A stretch of 64,000 nt of DNA from Meloidogyne chitwoodi (lineage: Eukaryota; Nematoda; Chromadorea; Rhabditida; Meloidogynidae). The stretch covers positions 682,001 through 746,000 of the forward strand of contig JACZZP010000001.1 in NCBI GenBank assembly GCA_015183035.1, written 5' to 3'. The notes below the pieces were generated by a model that saw only the letters and a program-made list of their open reading frames with translations, did no database searches and was not told where the DNA came from. Positions 1-10,233 of this stretch are shown here, piece by piece (the stretch's first letter is position 1; every line of letters starts with the position of its first letter). A program made the translations under genes and the position numbers.

Positions 1-83
1 TAAAATTTTTACAATAAAAAAATAATGGACCTAAACTAAACAAACAATTATCGTCAAAACAATAATATCACTTTATATTCAAT

Positions 84-1566
84 TTATTTCATTTTAATAA
101 TTAGAATAGCTTCAAGTGAATCATCATGCCAACCATTTTCGTCAAAAACCCACAAAATATTAAAAACAATTTTCTTGTCATGAATATTTGTAATTTTATA
201 TAATTTTTTCTCATCGTTTTCATCAATTTTAACTCCTTTAACAATTAATTTAGAAGCAGTCCATTCTTCACAATTTAAAAATTTAATTGTAGTCACTATT
301 TTTGATAAATCTTTTGATCTTTCTAGCAGCTAAAATATTTATTTTAAATTTATTTTTATAAAATAAATGCTTTTACCTTTACAAGATTATTATAAATTAC
401 AATTTGATTAACATTAAATTTATGCAAAACAATCAAAGGAATTCTATGACCTTCATTTAATAATAATTGGAATAAAATATTTCTGTCTTTGTCGGTTAAC
501 TTAATTTTATTGAAATCCATAATAAGACCTTCGCCAATAACCAAAAGATCAAAATTAAATTTCCAAACATCATTACTTTGTGTGTTGTAGGAAATAAAAG
601 CAAATCGACAATTAATTTTTAAGTTGACAATTTCATCATTATCAAACAATAAATTAATCATCTCAGGATTGAAAATAAAATATTTGAATTCAACAATATC
701 AAAAACACAGAGGAAGATTTGCTCCAACCAATAACGAACCATTTTCATTTCCTCTATAGTTCTTGGATGCAAAGGCACTTTCAAATGGAATTTCTTGTCC
801 TTTTGGCCTTCAATATAAAATAAAAATAATTTATGGCTTTAAATATAATTTAAATATTTTTTTAAATTTATTTAATATTACCTTCATATAAAACAAGCAA
901 AGGTTCAACAATACTATTCTCCAGCGGTAATACGCCTGTAGTATCTCCTATCAAAACAATCTCTGGAAGATTTAACAGAAAAACTTTAATAAATTTATCC
1001 AAAGCAATTTGCCACTAAAAATGAGAAAAAAAGAATATTTAATAAAATGAAAAAAACCTCTTTCTGGAGTTGATCACTCAAAGAAAAATCGACTGTTTGA
1101 ATTTCTTTATTAAAAGGAGGTCCTTCATTAGAGCATGAAGAAAGTTTTATCTTTATAAGAAATTGGGTTGTAAAACATAACATGTCGAATTTTTTATGAG
1201 CAAAACATTCTTCGTATTTCTTAATAAATTCATAAAAATGACGATTGGTTTGTTTAAACGTAAATAAATCATCATAATTGAGATTTGTTAGAATTTTGTG
1301 TTGTACTTCCGTTGGTAAATATTCAAAAAGTTTTTCTTAAATTATTTTTAGTTAAAAATTAGAAAAATAAATATTTAAAAAACCAGCTTTCTCCTCTTCT
1401 TTATTCACAATACAATGTTGTTCTTTGATAGAAGTAGAAGAGTTTGCAGAAGAAATACTTTGACGAATGAACAAATTCCTTGAACAATTTCCAATTGTTT
1501 CAAACTATAAAATTTTTTTTTTATTTTAATTAAAAATTTTTTAATTAAACATACAATATGAAGCAT
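84..1566 (-). CDS. F-box-like family protein, copy 1
   Basis: Multi-exon gene read from several open segments joined by short GT-AG introns. An N-terminal piece (ATG about 1566, exon to about 1385) precedes the F-box-like exon (about 1337-1060: EYLPTEVQHKILTNLNYDD, then FKQTNRHFYEFI). A short exon follows (about 1015-893, beginning with the family's Trp-Gln), then the family middle domain (about 831-370, with EEMKMVRYWLEQIF and FNPEMINLLFD) and a last exon ending at 84. The last two exons join in phase and match the plus-strand copy at 53435-54626. F-box proteins are usually substrate adaptors of SCF ubiquitin ligases; that role is inferred here. The extra N-terminal exon is not seen in the other copies and its start is the least certain point. 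Confidence 0.7.
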
Positions 1567-1806
1567 ATTGTAGACAGAAAAGAATTTTAATATTTTAATC
1601 TAAAAATAGAAAAGATTAAAATATATTTAATAAAACAAATGGGAATATTAGAGAATAAATAAGAATGAAGTAAAGTATTTTAGCTTCAATTTGTTTCACT
1701 TTTATACTAGTAATTGTGATGTGAAATTGAGAGATTTAAAACAAAACGCCAATCTCATCACTTTTTATCATTAAAATAAAACTCTAAGAATCGAAGAGTG
1801 TTTTAG

Positions 1807-1978
1807 AGGGAGCGACTCATTTTACCGACGCCGTTTCCGCGATAGGATTTCACAGACAGATTTTGACCGACAGCCGTTTTACCGACGCCGTTTGACCGAA
1901 ATTCGTCGGTCAAAATAGACTTTTCAACTGTCAGTCAAATGGCATCAGTCAAACGGCGTCTGTAAAATGATACCCCCT
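1807..1978. mobile_element. Small inverted-repeat element (MITE-like)
   Basis: A GC-rich 172-bp island whose ends are inverted copies: AGGGAGCGACTCATTTTAC at the left and, read on the minus strand, AGGGGGTATCATTTTAC at the right. Both are followed by near-identical (C/G)GACGCCGTTT sequence. The flanks carry a direct repeat GTTTTAG (1800-1806 and 1979-1985), extendable to 8 bp if the end is set one base inside. The internal sequence repeats the GACCGACG and GCCGTTT words. It has no coding capacity. The superfamily cannot be assigned from this alone. Confidence 0.7.
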
Positions 1979-2062
1979 GTTTTAGAAAATGCCATGCTTA
2001 AATATTAAAAATAAATATATACAAATGTATTACTACAAAAAAACGGAGTTTCTTGAATATTA

Positions 2063-2240
2063 GATTATACTGAGGATAATAATATATTTTTTAAACTATC
2101 GAATAAAGAATATTATTTTAATAAAAGGTGAAATCGTTATCTTATACTGAGGATAATAATATATTTTTTAAACTATCGAATAAAGAATATGATTTTAATA
2201 AAAGGTGAAATCATTATCTTATACTGAGGATAATAACATT
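2063..2240. repeat. Tandem repeat, about 77-bp unit
   Basis: The block containing ATACTGAGGATAATAA then AAACTATCGAATAAAGAA and AAAAGGTGAAATC occurs twice in full (from about 2063 and 2140) and starts a third time at about 2218, with one or two differences between copies. Confidence 0.75.
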
Positions 2241-2560
2241 ACTTTTAAAAAATAACTCTATATAAAATATTTTTTAACATTTTATAAAATTATACTAAAA
2301 AGATTAAAAAATAAATTAAAATTTAAAAATTATTATTATATATTATTTTTAAAAAATAACTCTATAAAGTTTATTAAGCTATTTATTTCGCTTTTTATAT
2401 TAACAAGTTGGACAATGAAATTGGAAGAATTTTTATTTAACAATAAGTTAGAGCGCCAATCTCGTCTACTCAAACTTATTAATACACAAAACAAATATTC
2501 TTAAATGTTTATTCTTTTTATAAATAAATAAAATTTAATAAAAATAAAATTATCAATTTA

Positions 2561-4328
2561 TTATATTCGTTTAATTTCAATTTCATAAACTGTTCCTTCA
2601 TTATTTTCTTTATTTTTAATTGAAAATGTAATCATTGGATTGTAAATATTAACAAGTTGATATTTTAATATATTTGAATTTGTACCAATTATTTTTTTGA
2701 TATTTTTTGCTCCTTCACTTAATTTAAAATTTTGTAACTCAACTCCAGTGAATATTATGTTATTTGTCATATTTGTACAATCTGTTGACATTTCTATATA
2801 CTAAATTTAAATTTTTTAATTAAATGATTTTCATTGTCAGATTTAAGTTTACCAACTAAATTGCTCATATCTTATTGTTCTATAAATACCCAATTGATCA
2901 CTTTAAAATAATCAACACATTTTATGTTTCCCAATTGATCACCATTTTATTTATCAATTTAAATTTGATCATTAATCGATTTTAATTATCAAATGATAAT
3001 TATGAGATGATATATATAAAATAGTGTCATTAGGAATTGAAAAATTAAATTTAACTTTTACTTACAATAATAATCAAATTAATAATTGTAGGCGTTGGAG
3101 GTTGTTTAATACAAATTAAAGGAAATTTATAGCCTTTATTTAATAATAATTCTAATAAAATATTATTATATATCTCAGTGTTGTTGTCATTTCTAGAAAA
3201 TTTAATTTGTATATCTTCACCAATATTAAGATGCTCAAAAATAAATTTCCATTTATTATCAAATCTTGGATTTATATTATTAAATAAACAAGCTTTTGAA
3301 CTAAAAAGTTTAAGAGAAATATTTTCTTTTTCTTCAAAAATTAATTCAATCATTTCTGGATTAAAAACAAAATTGTCAAAATGAACATTTCTAAAAGCAC
3401 ATTGAAATATTTGTTCAAACCAGCAACGTATAATTTTTAAATCTTCAAAATTTTTTGGATAAACTGTCAGTCTTAAGGCTACTAAAATTTTATTTATTTA
3501 TTTTTTAATTTTAAATTAATTTTATTACCTCTAGTAAAGCCTAAAATTGTAGACAAATGATTAATTTTAGGATAATATTCTCTCATTCCCATATAAATTG
3601 GAATTTTTTTATCCAATACAGATTGCCACTGAAAAATAAAATTTCCTTTTTAAAATTTAAAAATGTTTAACAAATCTACTTGGAAAAGGATAAAATTTTT
3701 GTGATGAACCGATTTCGCTACACAACAGATTTAAAGATAGTGCATACTAGTTAAGAAAAAAAGAGACTTTTATTAGGGTGGGTCCTCGAGCCCCCGAATT
3801 TTTACAGATCTTAACTGACCCAATTTGGACATTCGTGTCCCAGATAAGTCGGAGGTTATCCTACGTTGCAAACCAAACAATGACTTTAAATGTCTATACT
3901 TAGTGTAATATTTTCCAAAGATATTCGAAGACAACTATTATGAAGAATCGACTGATAAATTAATGTTTTTTAACATTCTATGCTGCCTTAGTAACCCCGT
4001 AAAATTATTAAAAAACTAAATTTTTAACCTTTTTTCTAAGTTCATCATTTAACTCAAATTTTATTAATCCATATTCTGGTAGTATTACTTTGCACACTTT
4101 AAGATGATAGCTTGTAAACTCTGTCTGAAAAATATTTTTTTTTAATAATTATTTAAAAAAATATAAAACTATTTCAATGTAACCAAATTCTTTACGTGCC
4201 AATTCTTCTTTATATATATCAATAAAATTATTAAAGTAACAATTGATTTGTTTAGCAATAAATAAATGATCAAAGTTTAGACATTTTAATATATCAAGTT
4301 TTGTTTCATTTGGTAAATTATAGAACAT
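2561..4328 (-). CDS. F-box-like family protein, copy 2
   Basis: Start codon at 4328 opens an F-box-like exon (LPNETKLDILKCLNFDHLF, then a Phe-Asn-Asn-Phe-Ile stretch). A second short exon follows (about 4127-4028, FELNDELRKK), then an exon with WQSVLDKKIP (about 3632-3531), the middle-domain exon (about 3484-3060, FEQIFQCAF and FNPEMIELIF) and the last exon (about 2800-2561, NMTNNIIFTGVELQNFKL). The intron between the second and third exons (about 3633-4027) is far longer than in the paralogues and holds GC-richer sequence unlike its surroundings, probably a degraded insertion. No in-frame stop interrupts the exons. Confidence 0.7.
3690..4010. other. Foreign-looking insert in an intron of F-box copy 2
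   Basis: A mixed-composition stretch, including GGGTGGGTCCTCGAGCCCCC near 3777-3796, breaks the AT-rich intron background. Other copies of this intron in the window are 50-150 bp. I see no clear terminal repeats or reading frame, so a decayed transposon is only a guess. Confidence 0.35.
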
Positions 4329-4575
4329 GTTAATTTATTTACTAAAGTATAAACAAATAAATAAAATATATGTAATAGTTTGTTGTCTCATTTAATTATT
4401 TCGTCAATATAAAAAACGGTAAAGAGACATTTAGGGAAAATTATTTTTGAGAAGCTCAATTAATAAATGTTTAAAAATATAAATATTTAAATCAATTTAA
4501 AAAAATAAATTTAAGTTTTAAAATTAAATATAAAATAATTTTTATCAGAAAATAAAAAATAAAAACTCTATTCGA

Positions 4576-5825
4576 TTATTCTTCTTTAATTCTAGCAATA
4601 TCAAAAATCATCTCATCTTTGAATTTAAGATAATAAACTTTAGCCAAAAATTTAATTGCAGGATCATAAATATTTTTGTATTCACATAAAACTATTTTTT
4701 CAAAATTATCATTCTTTTCAATTTTGTCTTCTTTAATTTCCACTTTTAAGCCAAGTCCATTTTTTGCACGTAATTTGATCTTTGGCACCATTTGTGAACA
4801 GTCTTTTGACATTTTAATATACTAAATAATTTTAATTAATTATATATTTAAGATAATATTTACATTTATAATTGAAGAAATTAAAATTGAAGGATCTTTA
4901 ACATATTCAATAGAAAAGTAAGGAATTCTTTTTCCTGAATTAAAAATCAAATTCAATAAAAGATTATTTTGTTCTTTATAGTCTATACATTGAAAATCTA
5001 ACGAAATAATATCTGTAATAACCAAATGATCAAAAATAAATTCAAATTGATATTTGTAGATTGAATTGTGAAAACTTATAGGATAAACTGTCTTTATATA
5101 AAATTTGGGAGAAATATTATCAAAGAGTAATTTAATTATTTCCGGATTAATTATAACATGATAACACGTAGCTTCTTCAAAAGAACAACGAAATAATTGT
5201 TCTAACCAAAAATAAATAAATTTCATTTCTTGAATATTTTTTGGATAATTTGGCAATTTTATGTGTAAACCTTTATCTGAATATTTAAATAGATTTATAT
5301 AGTAAAGTAAGAAATACCTTTATTTGAAGAAATTATATAAATAATTTTATCATCAGAATATCCAGGTCGATCATCATTAAATAAATATAATGGAATTCGT
5401 TTATCTATTGCAGACTGCCACTAAAATAAATTATTATTTAAAATTGTTTTTCGAGGATATTTACAGAATAGACACAAAAATATTTATTTTTCAAATTCCT
5501 ATAAACAAATATTAATTTTTAAATTTATTTTACCTTTTCTAAAAGTTGATCATTTACTGGATAATTTATAATGTTTGATTTTGGTTCAATACAACTACTG
5601 TCATATCCAAAATGATATGATTCACACTAAAAGAAAATAAATATTTGAAAAATAAAAAGTATAAATTACTATTGAAATGCTATCCATTTCCTTCAATGCC
5701 AATATCCATTTATTTTGTTCAATTAATAAATTAAAATAATAATTGGTTTGTTGAAAAGAAAATAATTGATCAAAATTGAGACATTTTAAAAGATCAGTTT
5801 GTTCATAATTTGATAAATTTTTCAT
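4576..5825 (-). CDS. F-box-like family protein, copy 3
   Basis: Canonical five-exon layout. The F-box-like exon starts at the ATG at 5825 (MKNLSNYEQTDLLKCLNFDQ, then FSFQQTNYYFNLLIEQNKW). A short linker exon lies at about 5630-5534 and an exon ending in LYLFND at about 5420-5318. The middle-domain exon is at about 5265-4865 (YPKNIQEMKFIYFWLEQLF; FDHLVITDIISLDF; LLLNLIFNSGKRIP). The last exon ends at 4576 (MSKDCSQMVPKIKL ... NIYDPAIKFLAKVYYL). Introns are short with GT-AG ends. No stop or frameshift is visible, so this copy looks functional. The SCF-adaptor role is inferred from the family only. Confidence 0.75.
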
Positions 5826-5994
5826 CTAAAAATATTAAGCTCATCTAAATTATTTTTGAAAAATATAATTAAAAAATATCAAAAATAAAACAAATAAATT
5901 TTCAAGTTTAAAATAAAAATATATAATAAGTACAAATCATTTTTATCAGAAAATAAATTAGACATAAAAAGAAACTTTAAGCATTTTTCCTTCT

Positions 5995-7320
5995 TTAATT
6001 TTTTAAAATTTCAATCCAGCAATTCTCTGTAAAGAGTTTATTATAATCAAATTTAGCCAAAAATTTAATTTTAGAATTATAAATATTTTTATATTCACAT
6101 AAAGCAATTTTATCATTTTCATAATTTTGAGTTTTGTCTGCAAAATGTTCAATTTGTAAACGAAGTGCTTCTTTTCCAAAAAATTTTATATTAGGTACTA
6201 TTTCTAAACAATCTGTTGTTGACATTTTAATATACTTAATTTTAATTTATTTAAAATTATTTATAAAATTAATTAATTTATTATATACATATTCATTCAA
6301 TAATGTACATATATACCTACTTACATTTATGAAGGAATAAATTACTGCTGAAAGAGTATTAGTTTTCTCAATAGAAACACAAGAAATTCTTTTTCCAGAA
6401 TTTAAAAGTAATTTAAATAAGAAATTATATTGTTCCTCCATATCGTCCATATTTTTAAAATTTAACAAAATATAATTTGTGATAACCAAATAATTTAAAA
6501 TAAATTCAAATTGATATTTGTAGATAGAATTGTGAAAATATATTTGAACAATTCTTGCTTTTATATTATTATTTTTGTTGTTTTCAAAAAGTAAATTAAT
6601 CATTTCATAATTAAATATAACATTATCAAATTCAGCAAAATCAAAAGAACAACGAAATAATTGTTTTAAATAAAAACGAATAATTTGCATTTCTTTAATA
6701 TTTTTTGGATATATTGGTAATTTCAGTTTTAAACATTTTTCTTAATTTTTGAATAAATTTAAATATTTTTAATTTAAATATACCTTTATTTAAAGTCGTT
6801 AAATAAAAAGAACAATATTTTGAACCTTGAAAGCCATCATTACAAAATAAATATAATGAAAGTTGTTTATCTATTGCAGATTGCCACTAGAAAATATTTT
6901 TTATAATATTTGTTTATAAAATTATTTTTAAATTAAAATATTTTAATACTGCATTAATGAATGCATTTTGTTAATTTAAATATCGGTTAGCTTGAATAAG
7001 AAAGCTCAAGGTATAAATAAAATTTAAAAGGTCAATTTTACCTTAAATAAAAGCTCATCATTTACTGGATAATATACAACATTCGAATGATCAATCACAT
7101 TATAGTTACTATTAAATTTAACCTAAAGAAAATGGTTAAAATAATAAAATTACTAAAGAATTACCAATGAAATCCTATGTAATTCTTTTAATGCCAATAT
7201 CCATTTATTTTGATTAATTAATAAATTAAAATAATAATTAGTTTGTTGAACAGAAAATAATTGATTAAAATTGAGAAATTTTAAAATATCAATTTGTTCA
7301 TAAGAAGATAAAATTTTCAT
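5995..7320 (-). CDS. F-box-like family protein, copy 4
   Basis: Same exon plan as copy 3. The start is taken at 7320 (MKILSSYEQIDILKFLNFNQ) rather than the upstream in-frame ATG at 7344, because the sister genes begin at this Met. The middle domain lies at about 6735-6325 (WYLKQLF-like segment, FRCSFDFAEFDNVIFNYEMI, NFLFKLLLNSGKRIS). The last exon (TTDCLEIVPNIKFFGKEALR) ends at 5995, a few residues before the Lys-Glu-Glu tail of the sisters. A one-base loss near the end would explain this, and the product is probably still usable. Confidence 0.7.
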
Positions 7321-7475
7321 TTTTTTAAATATTATGATTCTCAAAAAATGTATTAATATTAAAAATGAGGAAATTAAAATGTAAATATTAAAACAATTAA
7401 TATATATTTTAAAATTAGATTTAATATAAAATCATTTTTATCAGAAAATAAAACAAAAACTCTAAGCAATTATTC

Positions 7476-9014
7476 TTATTTAATTCTAGCAATATCAAAT
7501 TTGAAAATCATCTCATCTTTGGGTTCAAGATAATAAAATTTAGCCAAAAATTTTATTTTAGGATCATAAATATTTTTATATTTACATAGAACAATCTTTT
7601 TAAAATCAGCATCCTTTTCAATTTTATCTTCTTTAATTTCCATTTTAAAACCAAGTCCATTTTGTCCACGAAATTTAATTTTTGGAACTATTTCTGAACA
7701 ATCTTCTGACCTTTTAATATTCTAAATTTGAGGTTAGCTATTTTTATAATTCTAAGTGATTTTGGCAGCAATTGATAATATGTTTAGATGGGAATTGATC
7801 CTACAACTTTTAAGGTTCCCTCTTATAATGGCTCATAAACTTTAAATTTAATCCATGAAATTTCTTCTCATAAAGAAAATCAACGATATTTGTAGAACTG
7901 GTTATTAGCAAATAATCACAAAGTTCCCAGTTTTATTAATTTGGATGAACTTACATTTATAATTGAATAAACTAATGTTGAAGGATCAATAATTTCATCA
8001 ATGTTAACACGAAAAATTCTTTTTCCTGAAATTAAGAGCAAATTAAGTAAAAAATTATTTTGTTCATCTTTATTGTTCATATGTGCAAAATATAATGAAA
8101 TTTCCTTTGTAACAAGATGATCAAAAATAAATTCAAATTGATTTTTGTAGATTGAATTGTAGAAAAACATTTCAAAAACTATTTGAGTACGAAATTTAAT
8201 ATTTTTGTTGTTTTCAAAAAGTAATTTAATTATTTTCGGATTAAATATAATATAATAAAACCCTGCTTTTTCAAAAGAACAACGAAATAATTGTTCTAAC
8301 CAAAAATAAATAAATTTCATTTCTTCGATATTTTTTGGATAATTTGGCAATCTCAACATTAAAGAAGTTTTATCTGTATTTTTTAATAAATTTAAATATT
8401 TTAAATATAAACCTCTAAAATTAAAATGAGATAAAGAAACAAAATAATCTTTAGGATGTTCCATAGAATCATATAAATATAATGGAATTTGCCTATCAAT
8501 TGCAGATTGCCACTAAAAAATATTATTTTGTGTATTTGCAGCAATTTTTATTTAAATACTATCCGAATTTTTATTTTTAAAGATAGCACTACTTTAAAAT
8601 AAATTTAAAATAGCTAAGTTGTGCATGATAAATAAAATTCAAAGATGCAATTGGCGATTAAATAATGTATATTTAATTTTTAAAAATCCTTAACATAAAA
8701 ATTAATGATAATTCCTTAACCTTTGTTAAAAGATCATCATTTATTGGATAATACAAAACATCCGATACTGGCTCAACTAATTTCTTAAATTTTAAATACT
8801 CTTCCTTGAATTCACACTAAAAGAAAATAAATATTAAAAAATAAAAATTTAAAATTACTATCTCAATGCTATTTAACTCTTTCAATGCTAATATCCATTC
8901 ATTTTGTTCAATTAATAAATTAAAATAATAATTGGTTTGTTGAACAGAAAATAATTGATCAAAATTGAGACATTTTAAAATATCAATTTGTTCATAAATT
9001 GATAAATTTTTCAT
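7476..9014 (-). CDS. F-box-like family protein, copy 5
   Basis: F-box-like exon from the ATG at 9014 (MKNLSIYEQIDILKCLNFDQ, then FSVQQTNYYFNLLIEQNEW), a linker exon at about 8815-8720, and a long exon region from about 8511 to 7953. The 45-bp intron that splits this region in sister genes is still present but happens to stay open in frame, which makes one long open segment. The middle domain includes YPKNIEEMKFIYFWLEQLF and FDHLVTKEISLYF. The last exon (about 7725-7476) has Arg where the sisters have Met before SEDCSEIVPKIKF; this Met is not the translation start, so the change is harmless. The intron before the last exon is enlarged (about 7736-7950). Confidence 0.7.
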
Positions 9015-10233
9015 ATTTTTATCTAAAAAAATATTAGGCTTTTTTGAATTATTTTTGATAAGTAAATGTTAAAAATAAATAGATTTTATAAAGTAAAATA
9101 TTTAAATTAAACAAAAATATATTCAATTATTTTGCAAATACATATATGTACAACATATACATATGTACTTATATATTCTTCGTTAAAAAATTGCTTTTCC
9201 GAATCAATGAAATAAAAGAATTTTAGACATAGTGGTTAAAGATGAAAGACAGCAGACAGTCAAATGTTTCTTTTAAGTTAAGCAGTTTGAGAGTTAATGG
9301 CACTCAAAAGAGACAAAAGAGAACTCGATGCTTGGTGGTTTGTATTTATTTTAATCCATATAAAACTTTTAATATTTTTGTTAAGGATTAGGAATTCAGA
9401 TGTTTAATAAATCTCAACGTGCATCAGAGTACATCTACAAAGGAAGAACGAGACTATCGGACAGGAAGTGAGTGTGAATAAGCCAAAGGAACCAGGAACT
9501 TGTGGATAAACTTAAAGGAATGGATATATTAATTAAAAAAGGACAAATCGATCATTTCAGTTATTGTTATATTTAAACAATTGAAAAAGGAGATAATTTA
9601 ATAATTTACTTTAAAACAAAGAATAAATAAAAAAATCTTAACAATTTTCAATGATATAAACTGCTAAAGAGTGAATTTTATTAAAATAAATTTCGGTTTG
9701 GTGGTAAAAATGCTTGTATAATTATAACTTTAATTTTTAAATTAATGATTTATGAAATTAAAAATTAAATGTCTCTTAAAAATATAATAAATTAATTTTA
9801 GAGTTTAATAATTCAAATAAATTATTTTGATTATTTGTTTTTTAACAATGAAAGTTTAAAAAATTATAAAATGTTTTAATTTTAAATTAATTTATTTTGT
9901 TCTAAAAAATCAATCAAAGAAGGCACTAATGAATAAAACACCCCCAATAGGTCCATGTTCGTGCAAGCAGCCGCAGTAATCACTTAGAGGAGCTTACTCC
10001 CCTCTATGGTTTTTCGATTTTCAGGGACCTGTATCTAGGCTCATAATTCGTTTTGTGAAACATGAGTGGCACCATTAGACTCAGCTTGTCGAGGTGAATC
10101 GAATAGTTATAGTTTTCAACTTTTATACATGCCGTAGACAAAAAGAAAAAAATACAATGCCATCTTTAGTAGTGCCTCAAAGAAAAAACATTTATTGTCA
10201 ATTATTGCAAAATTAATAATAACGGAGGCTCAA
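9015..10233. other. Intergenic region with a dispersed-repeat fragment
   Basis: No supportable gene. At about 9918-10135 lies a GC-richer fragment (CAATAGGTCCATGTTCG; TCAGGGACCTGTATC; GAGGTGAATCGAATAG) that matches, with divergence, sequence inside the foldback element at 16509-17124. The rest is AT-rich and featureless. Confidence 0.5.
9918..10135. repeat. Dispersed repeat fragment related to the element at 16509-17124
   Basis: It shares with about 16705-16980, in the same order and orientation, the words AATAAAACAC(C/T)CCCAATAGGTCCA, then (C)CCCTATGG, TTTCAGGGACCTGTA and GAATCGAATA. No terminal inverted repeats were recognised around this copy, so it is probably a truncated relic. Confidence 0.55.

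Larger units (their letters stand above)
1567..2560. other. Intergenic spacer with a small TIR element and a tandem repeat
   Basis: No supportable gene. It holds a 172-bp inverted-repeat element (1807-1978) and an imperfect tandem repeat of about 77 bp (2063-2240), listed separately. The rest is AT-rich. Confidence 0.6.

Noticed and set aside
7740..7870. Possible tRNA remnant (GGGAATTGATCC)
   Set aside because: No anticodon or acceptor stems fit. Treated as intron sequence of F-box copy 5.
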